Of a stretch of DNA of 64,000 bases, positions 51,432 through 60,775 are shown in pieces. The translations under genes were made by a program, and so were the position numbers. The notes beneath the pieces are model-generated. The model searched no databases. It had not been told where the DNA came from and saw only the letters and a program-made list of their open reading frames with translations. The stretch is from NCBI GenBank assembly GCA_964464925.1, contig CAYXLI010000024.1, forward strand, positions 28,549-92,548. Reading direction: 5' to 3'. Each line of letters starts with the position of its first letter. Position 1 is the stretch's first letter. This DNA is from CAYXLI01 sp964464925. Lineage in GTDB: Bacteria > Acidobacteriota > Terriglobia > Bryobacterales > Bryobacteraceae.

Positions 51432-53300
51432 CGAAGCCACATCCTGCGCCGGATATGAGAAGAAGTGAATGCGATGATCTCGCTGCAGCACTTCGGCGCG
51501 CTCCATCCAATCTGGGGAGGTCACCGGGACGAGCGCAAAGTGGCGGTGAGGACGGGCGTCCCGCTTGGAAAGCGCCGATGCCCAAGATTCAACCTCGTCG
51601 AGGGTTGCACCCATAAAGAGCACCTTTTTCGTTTCGAACACCTCATTGAGGAAGCCCCGGAATTGAACATCATCGGAGGGAGCACCCGGCTGCGTCAGAT
51701 GCACACTCTGGGGCACATTCAAATCGCCCCGGGAACGCACCAACAGGAAAGTCTTCCGATTGAGCGCAGTTGTCAGACGTGAAGCATCGGAGGGACTTGC
51801 CAAAACCGGCTGACGCACCGCAAACGTGCGTTCGAGCGAACGATCGAACATAGACGTGAGTGCCGCCGCGAATGGCATTACGCTCAACAAGTGGTGGATA
51901 GTAGAAATGCTGCCTGCGCCCAGGTACACCTGGCGGGCGTACTCCAGCATGGCGTGGTCGGATCCTTCGACCGTCTTGCAGATTGCTTCTGCCGTTTTGG
52001 CTCTGTAAAGGACAGCCGCTCTCTCCGCAGGGAGCGATTCCCCTCCCGTGAGCCGGTGCACAAATGACTGGAGAAATACCTGCCAGTCCGGATACCCTGC
52101 GGCAACTGTCAGGCCGTCACCGGCGAGAAGGACACAATTTCCGTTGGTGAGTGCGATCTGTAAGTCTTCCGGCACGGACGTTGACGCCAGAGTGTTCGTC
52201 AAATCGACAGCGCACTCTTTATCGCGGAACTGAGATTTCTTCCGGCCAGCTTTCCACATCATCAAAATGAACCGCGTAAGCAGTGTGATGAGAATCACGA
52301 GATTCAGGATGATCCAGAGCCGAATGATGCGGCGGTTGACCTCCGCCATCCCACTCAGGTCGTGCAGTGAGACAAGCTGGATATTATCCGCAGATCCAAT
52401 GGCAACGAGGCCGGGCATGGTGGCGATGCTGCGTCCGACGGTCTCCATAGGCGACAAGTCCAAGAGATCCTTCTTACCTTCAATGAGCTTTGCACCCCGA
52501 AATTCTCCGACGACAACAAGCCGCGCGTCGTCGACAAAACTCAACCCATAGGTAGGTCCCACGGCAACAGGATGTTGCGCCAACACCGGGCCGTTGCCGG
52601 TTGCGACCGCAACGCGCCCGGTAGAGGAGAGAGCCAGAGCACTAAATGGCAGAGGAAAAATGCGGCTTTCCGCCACGCTGATCTTAGGGATGGCTCGCGT
52701 GTCCACTACTTCCACTGTTCCGCTGGCCCGGGCTCCGATGGCGAGGTAGTTTCCCGAAGCTTCGATAACATCCGGGTGCGCAACCCGTACCGTCCCGTTT
52801 GCTACAGAGTCCAGTTTTCTGCGATCGAGCAGCGCAACCCCTCCGGCGTCTGAGACGGCAACGGCCAGGCCGTTATCCAGCAGCGCCAGGAGCTTAGGTT
52901 CAGGAGAAAACGGCACACTCACTCGACGAATTTGACCTGAGAAGACCGGCACCACCGAGAGTTCGTTTCCCGAGTACCAAGCCGCCGCGTCCCCATCCTT
53001 CGAGACGGTCCATACGTCGACGTTGTCGGACGGCAGCTTGATGACCTGAGTGACAGGCGGCGCACCGTCGAGTGAGAACCTCAGCACGGTGATTTCGTCG
53101 CCATGCCTTCGCACTCCGAACAATTCGCCCCGTCCCGAGAACCATAGACGGTCCACGGACTGGGAGGCGATTCTCTGCGGTTTGCCGATTTCGAGTCTAA
53201 ACTCGTTTGGATTCTGCAGAATCACCAGCAAGACCACAACACCGCTGATCGCGAGCCAGATTCCGAACTGAATTGCGGATCGCTTAAGGAAATCCGTCAC
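51363..53300 (-). CDS. Membrane-anchored beta-propeller-like protein with degenerate SIR2-like domain
   Basis: 645 residues. Transmembrane segments at about 10-28 and 327-348 flank a repetitive beta region (about 35-320) resembling a propeller and predicted to be periplasmic. After the second segment comes a cytoplasmic SIR2_2-like domain (from about 378, VLLAGDGLTVAAGYPDW). The catalytic Asn is replaced (LTSMFDRSLE, Met484) and the catalytic His by Arg (VRSRGD, Arg524), so NADase activity is unlikely. GTG start at 53300 with AGGGGG upstream. A sensor role is inferred. Confidence 0.7.
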   Translation of the reverse strand: MTDFLKRSAIQFGIWLAISGVVVLLVILQNPNEFRLEIGKPQRIASQSVDRLWFSGRGELFGVRRHGDEITVLRFSLDGAPPVTQVIKLPSDNVDVWTVSKDGDAAAWYSGNELSVVPVFSGQIRRVSVPFSPEPKLLALLDNGLAVAVSDAGGVALLDRRKLDSVANGTVRVAHPDVIEASGNYLAIGARASGTVEVVDTRAIPKISVAESRIFPLPFSALALSSTGRVAVATGNGPVLAQHPVAVGPTYGLSFVDDARLVVVGEFRGAKLIEGKKDLLDLSPMETVGRSIATMPGLVAIGSADNIQLVSLHDLSGMAEVNRRIIRLWIILNLVILITLLTRFILMMWKAGRKKSQFRDKECAVDLTNTLASTSVPEDLQIALTNGNCVLLAGDGLTVAAGYPDWQVFLQSFVHRLTGGESLPAERAAVLYRAKTAEAICKTVEGSDHAMLEYARQVYLGAGSISTIHHLLSVMPFAAALTSMFDRSLERTFAVRQPVLASPSDASRLTTALNRKTFLLVRSRGDLNVPQSVHLTQPGAPSDDVQFRGFLNEVFETKKVLFMGATLDEVESWASALSKRDARPHRHFALVPVTSPDWMERAEVLQRDHRIHFFSYPAQDVASLVQFLGKLAAAMPGNTAAVATA

Positions 53301-53475
53301 TAATGCCCCCTGCTGCGGACGAGTGCAAGTCAGGGGTGATCGTAACTTAGGATGCAATGCGCCCGGAATGGGCCATTGGAGTGATTTCGACGCTCTCCAG
53401 TTCCAGGATCGGAACAGTCAAATCGGTGTGAGAGTACTGGGTTTACGGTAATACAACTGGCTCCAGAACTGTCTG

Positions 53476-54561
53476 TTACTTCCTGGCTTCCAGAACCATG
53501 TTGAAGGGTGTTTCGGTGGCGCGGCGGAACCGGGTGAACCCGCCAGCCGTGACTACTTCCCGAAGGCGCCTCTCGCCGGCTTGGGCGCCGAGGCACATGC
53601 CGACTTCCTGGGCTCGCGAGGCCGGAGTGCACACGAGCGTGGATGCCGAATAGAAGATTCTGCCAACAGGATTAAGATTCTCCTGTAGGTTGTCATTAGC
53701 AAATGGCTCTACTACCATCCAGGTGCCGTCGGGAGCGAGCGAATCGTAAACGTGTTTGGAGGCACCGGCTGGATCGCCCATGTCATGCAGGCAGTCGAAG
53801 AAAGCGACCAGGTCATATTTATGGCCCGGGAAGCTCTTGGCAGGCGCCACTTCAAAATGGATCCGGTCCGAAACCCCCGCCTGGACCGCCTGCTTCTTTG
53901 CCAGATCGATGGACGCGTTGTGATAGTCGAAGCCATAAAACTCCGAGTTGGGAAAGGCTTTGGCCATCAGGATTGTGGATGCGCCTAAACCACATCCGAC
54001 GTCGGCGACCTTCGCGCCCTTCTGCAACTTTTCCTGCACGCCATCAAGCGCGGGAATCCACGAACTGAGCAGGTGCCCAATGTAGTTCGCGCGAAAGAAG
54101 CGCTCCGTCCCATGGAACAGATAATGGTGGTGTTCGTGCCAGCCCAATCCTTTGCCTGTTTTGAATGCATCAATGAGTTTATCCGCATCGGCAAAACAAG
54201 CTGCCAGAATCATGTAGGCTCCAGGGAGGAAGGCGGGGCTGTCTTCCACGGCGAGCGCGAATGCCTGCTCGTTGGGAAGCGTGAACTGATCCGAATCGGG
54301 ATCGTAAGTGACGTGCCCGCTGGCGGCCTCCGCACTGAGCCACTCCCGCACATAGCGCGGGTCCGTAGAGGTTTTCCTTGCCAAGTTCGCGGCACTCATC
54401 GGACCCGCTCCGGCCATCGCCTTGTACAGCCCCAACTGATCTCCAATGTGAACGAGTACGGCTTCCATCCCGGCTCCGAGATCCAGGACAGCCTGCCCCA
54501 TAAACTTGTCGAGCTTGCTCATGTCAATGGACAGAGCGCCCGCCGCAACAGTCGTAGCCAT
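53476..54561 (-). CDS. SAM-dependent methyltransferase with winged-helix N-terminus
   Basis: 361 residues. N-terminal dimerisation/winged-helix part (GLYKAMAGAGPMSAANLARKTSTDPRYVREWLSAEAASGHVTY), then a class I methyltransferase domain with VADVGCGLGASTILMAKAFP (SAM), FYGFDYH and LVAFFDCLHDMGDP. Resembles small-molecule methyltransferases of the Rv2258c type. Substrate unknown; it stands alone. Confidence 0.9.
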   Translation of the reverse strand: MATTVAAGALSIDMSKLDKFMGQAVLDLGAGMEAVLVHIGDQLGLYKAMAGAGPMSAANLARKTSTDPRYVREWLSAEAASGHVTYDPDSDQFTLPNEQAFALAVEDSPAFLPGAYMILAACFADADKLIDAFKTGKGLGWHEHHHYLFHGTERFFRANYIGHLLSSWIPALDGVQEKLQKGAKVADVGCGLGASTILMAKAFPNSEFYGFDYHNASIDLAKKQAVQAGVSDRIHFEVAPAKSFPGHKYDLVAFFDCLHDMGDPAGASKHVYDSLAPDGTWMVVEPFANDNLQENLNPVGRIFYSASTLVCTPASRAQEVGMCLGAQAGERRLREVVTAGGFTRFRRATETPFNMVLEARK

Positions 54562-54612
54562 TCTTGCTAGCCCTCCATGTTGATAGAGCGTAGCAAAAAC
54601 ATATTAGATCGG

Positions 54613-55152
54613 CTAGCGGGTATGCGAAGCGTTTAGCTGTTCGTGCAACCAGGGGTAAAAGAAGCGAATCTCCGATTCCTTCATGAGAACAATCTGCCCC
54701 GTAGTCTGGCCCGGCGCGGACGTACCCATGGCCATGAGAACGCGCCCTCCGGGCAGCCGGCGTACACGAACACTGAATTGCGCATTGTTCGAGTTTGGGT
54801 ACGAATGCACGGTAGTTTCGGCGGCCGGGAAAAGGCTATCCACGTTGCGTTCGGGTTCGTAATTCCGCGCGACGCTCACCAGAGTGCGAGTCGATTTTCG
54901 AAAGACGATGTGGTGGGACTGGTCATGAGTATCAGCAACACCGATCTGGTATTCCCACGACCGGAAGTCGCCGGAGAAATCCGCTTCCGTCGCGGGGCGG
55001 CCAAGAAGCCGGATAACGTCTTCCGGACCTTCGGTGAGTTGGAACCAGACCAGTTTGCCCTCGCGAATTTGCGGATCGGTAGCGGCGGTTTGAGAAAAAA
55101 CGGGCGCCGCGGTAAGCAGCGCCCAAAGGAGTACAACCAACTTCGTTTTCAT
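54613..55152 (-). CDS. Secreted hypothetical protein
   Basis: 179 residues. A clear signal peptide (MKTKLVVLLWALLTAAPVFSQ) precedes a soluble domain with KLVWFQLTEGPEDVIRLLGRP, a motif reminiscent of SmpA/OmlA-like folds, but no family is assigned. It starts one base after the alkaline phosphatase stop, so the two are an operon. Confidence 0.75.
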   Translation of the reverse strand: MKTKLVVLLWALLTAAPVFSQTAATDPQIREGKLVWFQLTEGPEDVIRLLGRPATEADFSGDFRSWEYQIGVADTHDQSHHIVFRKSTRTLVSVARNYEPERNVDSLFPAAETTVHSYPNSNNAQFSVRVRRLPGGRVLMAMGTSAPGQTTGQIVLMKESEIRFFYPWLHEQLNASHTR

Positions 55153-57165
55153 TTACTTCCCAAAAGTTTTCGGATACTTGCCGGTCACAAGCGTGTCGAG
55201 GGTTTTGTCCAGATCCGTCGTGTCGTAGGTGATCGCGGAAGAAATTTTGAAGAACAGGTCCGATTGGTCCATATAGCCTGTGAAAAGCAGCGCCCCAGGG
55301 CCCTCCGCCGTCACTGGCACACTGGAACCGGTATGATCGCCTGTGCGGAAGCCGACGGCGAGGCGGCGAACGCCAGGGCCGGAGTTCAGCGGATAGCCGG
55401 TCTTCGAATCCAGCGGATAGGCAGTCGAACCGTAGTAGGTCGTATACGTGCTGGAAGCTGGGTTAGCATCCACATTCGTGGGGGCGAAGGAGCCCGGCAT
55501 GTTCGCCGCACCACCGTTGTTGGACGAAGTGGTGCTGCTGTTGATGAAGGGCAGACCGGCGCGAGCGTTGGAGTAGGAGTCGCCATAGACGGTGAAGTCC
55601 TGATCGCCGGCTGCGGTCTTGTACGTAACCTTCTCGCTCTTGGTACGGTCGAAATACTCGGAATCGGGGGTGTTGCTGACGCCGATAATCGACATCGATT
55701 GATCGTGGTCGGCAGTAACGACGATCAGCGTATCGCGGGTGGGACGCTTGGCAGCCCAGCTACGGGCCACGCCGACCGCCTTATCGAATTCGATGGTGTC
55801 CCAAATGGTTCCGACAGCCTGATTCGGGTGAGATTGCTTGTCGATGGAGGCGCCTTCCACCATGAGGATGAAAGGAGCCTGCGTGAGGCTGGAAGAGAGC
55901 ACGTCGATCGCTTTCTGCGTCATGAGGTCGAGCATCGGCTGGTCTGTCCATGGGCCGAGGTGGGGCACGGGTTCGGAGGCAGGACGCTCCAGACCGAGCT
56001 TGTCATACGCCACGTCCATGTTGACGTCGGAAGCGGTGGCAATACCGTTCGAAGCGGGCGCCGGATTTGCCGAGCCCTTAAACAATCCGAGCACGGGCTG
56101 CCCGTAGTTGATATTACGCAGATCCGTGGCGTTGGTGACGTAGCGGAATCCCAGGTTCTGAAATTCGGAGATGAGATCGCGCTTGTCGGTTCGGCCCCGT
56201 GGCGTGAAGGGATCCGCACCGGCACCCATAATCACATCGAACGCCGGCCGGCCGCTCAGCATCGGATTTTCGAGGTACTGCCGGGCGATTTCCAGCCGGG
56301 CTTGGCGGTAACCGCTATAGGAACCTTCCACGGCCGGAGTAGCATCGGTGACCGCGGCAGTGGTAACGATGCCGGTGCGATAGCCGAAGCGGCGCTTCAG
56401 GTATTGCCAGAGGTTTTCAATGCGCGGATTATCGAGCATGTACTGCAGAGTGGAGGCGTTCGTCTGGCCGTTATAGCGCCAGCGGCAGTCTGTTCCGTCG
56501 CCAATCACGTTTACAGCCTGATAGTACGTTTTGTTGCCGGTGGCCCATGCGCTGCCGGTGTTCGCCGAATCGGGAACGATGGCGTCGGTGCCGTACGTCA
56601 TGGACATGCCGCTAACCGGCATTTTGTCCATTTCGAGCAGGTTGTCAAAGTAGCCGCCGCGGAACGAGTTCTTGCCTGTCGCATCCAGGATCGCGCGTGA
56701 AACCAGACGAGCAGAATCGCGATACGCGGTGCCCATGGCGTCTCCGATAAACAGTACGACGTTCCGGGCTTTGCCGCCCAGGCTGAACTCTCGGACGGAG
56801 ACGGTGCGAGTATCCTGCACGGAGGTGCCATCCGCAGTCAAAGAAGCTGTGAGAGGAATGTCACCAGGCGTATCGAAAGATTGCAGGTTCGCCCGGAGAA
56901 CCCAGTCGGAGGATTCATCGCAATCGAGTTGAGCTTTCACGGGAGCACTGAATCTCGAGGTGAGATCCACACCTCCAGCCGTGACTTTCAGGTTGCTGAC
57001 GCTGGATGCGTTGCGCACTTCGAGGACCAGATCGACGAACTGTCCTTGCAGCAATCGTGTCCGTTCGGGAAGAAGAATTCGTACATCAGGGGCGTTCTGC
57101 GCGAACGCTGACAGCCCGAGGGTCAGCGCAAATGCGGACGAGGCTATAAGTCTCTTCAATAACAC
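55153..57165 (-). CDS. Secreted alkaline phosphatase, PhoA family
   Basis: 670 residues. Signal peptide (1-22), an Ig-like N-terminal domain (about 25-128), then the phosphatase domain: NVVLFIGDAMG (metal Asp), IVPDSANTGSAWATG (nucleophile Ser in DSA), MVEGASIDKQSH and VTADHDQS. A Ser/Asn-rich loop and GFRTGDHTGSSVPV (metal His) complete the site. GTG start at 57165 with GGAGA 6 bp upstream. Periplasmic release of phosphate from monoesters. Confidence 0.94.
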   Translation of the reverse strand: MLLKRLIASSAFALTLGLSAFAQNAPDVRILLPERTRLLQGQFVDLVLEVRNASSVSNLKVTAGGVDLTSRFSAPVKAQLDCDESSDWVLRANLQSFDTPGDIPLTASLTADGTSVQDTRTVSVREFSLGGKARNVVLFIGDAMGTAYRDSARLVSRAILDATGKNSFRGGYFDNLLEMDKMPVSGMSMTYGTDAIVPDSANTGSAWATGNKTYYQAVNVIGDGTDCRWRYNGQTNASTLQYMLDNPRIENLWQYLKRRFGYRTGIVTTAAVTDATPAVEGSYSGYRQARLEIARQYLENPMLSGRPAFDVIMGAGADPFTPRGRTDKRDLISEFQNLGFRYVTNATDLRNINYGQPVLGLFKGSANPAPASNGIATASDVNMDVAYDKLGLERPASEPVPHLGPWTDQPMLDLMTQKAIDVLSSSLTQAPFILMVEGASIDKQSHPNQAVGTIWDTIEFDKAVGVARSWAAKRPTRDTLIVVTADHDQSMSIIGVSNTPDSEYFDRTKSEKVTYKTAAGDQDFTVYGDSYSNARAGLPFINSSTTSSNNGGAANMPGSFAPTNVDANPASSTYTTYYGSTAYPLDSKTGYPLNSGPGVRRLAVGFRTGDHTGSSVPVTAEGPGALLFTGYMDQSDLFFKISSAITYDTTDLDKTLDTLVTGKYPKTFGK

Positions 57166-57291
57166 ACAGTTCTCCAGAGTGAAGTTGGTGCGGCTAACTA
57201 TCCAGGCTAAAGAACAGGCGTATCAATTAGACGAATAATGGATGAAACGGCGGTGAAGAATCCGTCAATTTCTGATGGCGAAGGTGCGCAA

Positions 57292-57945
57292 CTACTCCCG
57301 CAAGAGACTGATCTCACGGAACCACACCGTTGCCGCACCTCCGTGGTGCTGGATGGCGATATAGCCGCTATCCGGGCGCGGGCCGCGATCCGGCTCGTAA
57401 CGGCCTTGCTTCGGTGGAACCGGAGATACGCCGTCGTAGTCCGTGACAAGGACGCCGTTCAGCTTCACAATCGTACGCGGTCCTTTCATCGTGATCTCCA
57501 GCGTATTCCACTCCCCTGCGGGCTTATACGGCCGGGCTTTCGCCTTGGTCATCGAGTAGAGGACGCCCGTGCAGTGATAATCGTCGCCGCTATCCTGAAT
57601 CTGCACCTCGATACCGCGGTTGATTGCGTCGTCTTCGGATTTGGGTTCGACGGGAATGCGGGTGAAGACACCGGAGTTGGCCGTCTTATCCGAGACTTTA
57701 TAAACAACGCGCAGCGTGGCATTGCCGATCTTTTCCCGCGTGTACCACAGATCGTCCTCCGGCGCGTCGGGCAGCGAAACGAGCAGTTCGTTATCAATGC
57801 GGAAGCCGGGCTTCTGGCCGGCGCTTATTCCCTCATGACGCGGGATTCGTGCCCACCCGGTCAGATCCTTCCCATTAAACAACTGTTTCGGTTCTGCCGC
57901 GGTCAAAGATGCGGCCAGCATCACCATGAGGAGAGTTGGCTTCAT
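57292..57945 (-). CDS. Secreted DUF1080 (3-keto-disaccharide hydrolase-like) protein
   Basis: 217 residues. Signal peptide (MKPTLLMVMLAASLTAA) then KQLFNGKDLTGWARI, NSGVFTRIPVEP, EVQIQDSG and EWNTLEITMKG, all typical of DUF1080 concanavalin-like folds; some members cleave 3-keto-glycosides. ATG at 57945. Divergent from the TIM-barrel epimerase by about 50 bp. Confidence 0.9.
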   Translation of the reverse strand: MKPTLLMVMLAASLTAAEPKQLFNGKDLTGWARIPRHEGISAGQKPGFRIDNELLVSLPDAPEDDLWYTREKIGNATLRVVYKVSDKTANSGVFTRIPVEPKSEDDAINRGIEVQIQDSGDDYHCTGVLYSMTKAKARPYKPAGEWNTLEITMKGPRTIVKLNGVLVTDYDGVSPVPPKQGRYEPDRGPRPDSGYIAIQHHGGAATVWFREISLLRE

Positions 57946-57996
57946 GCACACAAGCGTACACCGCACCTGAGAGTTCATACAATCGAGAGGATCATC

Positions 57997-58887
57997 ATGG
58001 CACGGGCGATTCTACATTCAGTCAGCTACTCCGGATCCTGGGGGCAGCAGTTCCTTTCCTTGCAAGACTTCCTTGATAAGGCTGCAGACCTCGGCTTTGA
58101 AGGAGTGATGCTGATGGCCAAGCGGCCGCACTTATCTGTTCTCGACTGGGAGACTTCGTCTCTGCGAAAACTCAGAGACCATCTGGACAGTCGGGGTCTG
58201 GTGGCCGCCTGCATTGCCGGGTACACGAATTTCACGGCCGACCTGGAGCACGGCGATATTCCGCATCGTGAGATTCAGATTCGGCACGTGCTCGATCTCG
58301 CGGGGCTGGCACAGGTGTTGGGCTGCAATCTGGTCCGCGTGTTCACAGGATACGAAAACCCCTCTGCGCCCCTAGGCAGGCAGAGCGCGATCATAGCGGA
58401 GGCTCTGCAGGAATGTGCGCAACGCGCCGCCGGTCTTGGCGTGACCATCGGAGTGCAGAACCATCATGATGTGGCTTGCGATTATGAAAGCCTGTACGAC
58501 TTGATTGAAAGCATCGGACAACCAAACTGCCGCGCGATGTTCGATGCGTGGGCGCCGGCGCTGCAGGGTGCCGATATCGTTCGGGCAGCCGCGAAAATGG
58601 CGCCCATCACCGCGTTCACTACGACCGCCAACTATCAACTCCGCAACCGGTATGCCTACAATCCGGCGCTGGTGAATTATGAAAAGAAAACGCCCGCCGT
58701 CCAGGCTGTGCCGATCGATGAAGGCTTCATCGATTACGGCGCGTTTCTCAGTGCCCTGAAGCAGCATGGATTTTCAGGCAACGTGGCGTACGAAATGTGT
58801 TCTCCGTTGCGCGGCGGCGGCTCCGTGGAGAACCTCGACCGGTACGCGCGGAAATTCCTGGATTTCTGGACCGTAGCCCGCGGCTGA
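57997..58887 (+). CDS. Sugar phosphate isomerase/epimerase (TIM barrel)
   Basis: 296 residues. AP-endonuclease-2 fold: DLGFEGVMLMAKRPH, NLVRVFTGYENP, GVTIGVQNHHDV, CRAMFDAWAPAL and GNVAYEMCSPL. One usual metal Glu position reads Gln (VQNHHD), so the metal site may be altered. ATG at 57997 has GAGAGG 6 bp upstream. Together with the divergent DUF1080 gene it suggests keto-sugar metabolism. Confidence 0.88.
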   Translation: MARAILHSVSYSGSWGQQFLSLQDFLDKAADLGFEGVMLMAKRPHLSVLDWETSSLRKLRDHLDSRGLVAACIAGYTNFTADLEHGDIPHREIQIRHVLDLAGLAQVLGCNLVRVFTGYENPSAPLGRQSAIIAEALQECAQRAAGLGVTIGVQNHHDVACDYESLYDLIESIGQPNCRAMFDAWAPALQGADIVRAAAKMAPITAFTTTANYQLRNRYAYNPALVNYEKKTPAVQAVPIDEGFIDYGAFLSALKQHGFSGNVAYEMCSPLRGGGSVENLDRYARKFLDFWTVARG

Positions 58888-58898
58888 CGCCACCGGGG

Positions 58899-59381
58899 TT
58901 ACCCCCATGCGCCGAGCAAGCGCCTCGCCAGAACGAGTTGGCCGAGGTGATACGCATTGTGATCCGCGATAAGTAGCGCCTCACGCAAGATCGTCTGCCC
59001 ATCTCCATGCGGGATGCGGGCAAACAGGCCGGTCGATTCGTCCGTCACCAGCTTCGCCATGGCCTGCAGGTCGGCCGTGAACGCTTTCACGCTTTCATCC
59101 CAAGCGCTATTGGTTGGTGGGGCCTGAGTGGCCGGCCAATATCCACTGGGAAACTCCGGTGAAACATGTTTGGGATTCCGGGAGAACTCGAGGATGTCCC
59201 ACTGTGCAATGCGCATGTGCTCCAGCAACTCCCAGGGCGAATGCGGTATACCTTCAGGCCGCGTCCCCCGCAACTCCGGAGGAAGATCTTTGACCGCCTC
59301 TTCGAATTTCAAATGCGCACCACCGTCCGTCAGTAAATAGCGCAGATGATCACGTAAGGACTTATCGTTCTGGTTCTTCAT
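58899..59381 (-). CDS. DinB-family protein
   Basis: 160 residues, four-helix DinB/YfiT-like fold. SPWELLEHMRIAQWDILEFSR and IADHNAYHLGQLVLARR carry the expected metal-binding His residues. Such proteins include thiol transferases; the substrate is unknown. Its ATG overlaps the preceding gene's stop by 4 bp (ATGA), so it is co-translated with 59378-59890. Confidence 0.9.
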   Translation of the reverse strand: MKNQNDKSLRDHLRYLLTDGGAHLKFEEAVKDLPPELRGTRPEGIPHSPWELLEHMRIAQWDILEFSRNPKHVSPEFPSGYWPATQAPPTNSAWDESVKAFTADLQAMAKLVTDESTGLFARIPHGDGQTILREALLIADHNAYHLGQLVLARRLLGAWG

Positions 59382-59890
59382 GTTCTCCTCTTTGCATGGA
59401 ACTCTCCTTCGAGTTTCCAGGACTCGCCGTCGGGCTGCAACGCCTCACCGGTCCAACGGAACGAGTCCGCTGTGATTTCAGAAAAAATCCAACGAATGGG
59501 CGTGCCGTTCGCGTGGGTTCCGATCTGCACAACTCTGTTTCCAATCTTGCGGCCGATCAGTTCATCGCGCCAACCGGTTACCGGGTTTATCCAAGTGACG
59601 CGCCATGCCTGAATCGAAGCGTCCCAAACGCGGAGTGTAGTGCCGTACATATTGCATGTCTTGTCCAGATTGGGAGTGCGCTCGCCGCGCGGAGGCATGA
59701 TCCAAACATCCTGCACAGCGCGCCCTTCCAACACCCACTCGAAATAGACTTCCCCTTTGATACCGCGGCCACTCACGTCTGTGTGATAGTGCCGGACATC
59801 TAGTTCCCAACTTCCGGTCAACCAGCCGTAGGCGTCGGCCGATTCCGGGATCTCCGGCGAGCGCCCTGTGCAAATCTGTTCGGTTGTCAT
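59378..59890 (-). CDS. DUF1579-like lipocalin-fold protein
   Basis: 170 residues. YGWLTGSWELDVRHYH, EWVLEGRAVQDVWIMPP and repeated strands (TLRVWDASIQAWRVTWINP, RWIFSEITADSFRWTGE) fit DUF1579-like beta-barrel proteins with unknown ligand. No signal peptide. Divergent from the AraC-type regulator, which may control it and the DinB gene. Confidence 0.8.
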   Translation of the reverse strand: MTTEQICTGRSPEIPESADAYGWLTGSWELDVRHYHTDVSGRGIKGEVYFEWVLEGRAVQDVWIMPPRGERTPNLDKTCNMYGTTLRVWDASIQAWRVTWINPVTGWRDELIGRKIGNRVVQIGTHANGTPIRWIFSEITADSFRWTGEALQPDGESWKLEGEFHAKRRT

Positions 59891-59947
59891 TGTGGTTCCT
59901 CCATAGTGTGCTAAAGCTTGTTATACGACCCTGGGGGAGAGGAACTC

Positions 59948-60775
59948 TTGGCAAAAATTGCGGTCGAACAGAACGGAATCACCTCACGCCTTCTTGCCGC
60001 GGGCGAAGGGTGGACCGTGTCTGACGTGGTCTGCAGATCGGGTCCATTGCAGCGGCCGTTCGAGGAACAACACACTCGTTTTCAGATCGCGATTGTCTCG
60101 GCCGGAACCTTCCAATACCGTTCTTCGGCGGGGCGCGAGCTGATGACCCCCGGTTCGCTGCTGCTCGGAAACCCAGGGCAATGCTTCGAGTGCGGACATG
60201 AGCATGCCGCCGGAGACCGGTGCATTTCCTTCGGGTACACGCCTGAGTTCTTCGAGAATCTCGGCGTGGAGGCCGAATTTCGTATGCTTCGCCTACCTCC
60301 GCTACGCGAACTGTCCGGCATCATCTCTCGCGCCTGTGCGGCGGCCCGATCCGGCGGGAATGTCGCGTGGCGGGCCCTCGGCATCGAGTTGGCCGTGCGA
60401 GTTGCGCAACTCGCACATCGGCACACACGTCAGCCAGTTTTGATCGCACCCGCAGCCGAAGCCAGAGTGACTCGCGTAGTGCGCAGGATTGAGGCGGATC
60501 CAGATGGAGAATTGTCGTTGGAAATCCTCGCCTCCGAGGCCGGTCTCAGCCCGTTTCATTTCCTGCGTACATTTGAACAGGTCACCGGCCTCACACCGCA
60601 TCAATACGTCCGCCGCGCCCGTTTGAGGGAAGCGGCGAAGCAGCTCGCAACGCAGCCGGACCGGATTCTGGACGTTGCGCTCGATTGCGGTTTCGGAGAC
60701 GTGTCGAACTTCAACCGGGCATTTCACGCGGAGTTCGGCGTTAGCCCGCGCGCATACCGTTCTCAAGCCGTTTAG
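59948..60775 (+). CDS. AraC-family transcriptional regulator
   Basis: 275 residues. N-terminal cupin-like sensor region (SAGTFQYRSSAGRELMTPGSLLLGNPGQCFECGHEH), C-terminal double HTH (LSLEILASEAGLSPFHFLRTFEQVTGLTPHQYVRRARL and FGDVSNFNRAFHAEFGVSPRAYR). TTG 59948 is chosen over TTG 59918 because GGGGGAGAGG lies just upstream. Divergent from the DUF1579/DinB pair, the likely target. Stop overlaps the convergent ABC-F stop. Confidence 0.92.
   Translation: MAKIAVEQNGITSRLLAAGEGWTVSDVVCRSGPLQRPFEEQHTRFQIAIVSAGTFQYRSSAGRELMTPGSLLLGNPGQCFECGHEHAAGDRCISFGYTPEFFENLGVEAEFRMLRLPPLRELSGIISRACAAARSGGNVAWRALGIELAVRVAQLAHRHTRQPVLIAPAAEARVTRVVRRIEADPDGELSLEILASEAGLSPFHFLRTFEQVTGLTPHQYVRRARLREAAKQLATQPDRILDVALDCGFGDVSNFNRAFHAEFGVSPRAYRSQAV

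Noticed and set aside
54643..56700. 685-codon open frame on the plus strand
   Set aside because: It is antisense to the secreted hypothetical and the alkaline phosphatase, both with clear signal peptides and motifs; its own sequence is Arg/Gly/Val-rich noise from high-GC third positions.
57238..57996. Long upstream extension of the plus-strand epimerase frame
   Set aside because: It is antisense to the DUF1080 gene; the real start is ATG 57997 with a ribosome site.
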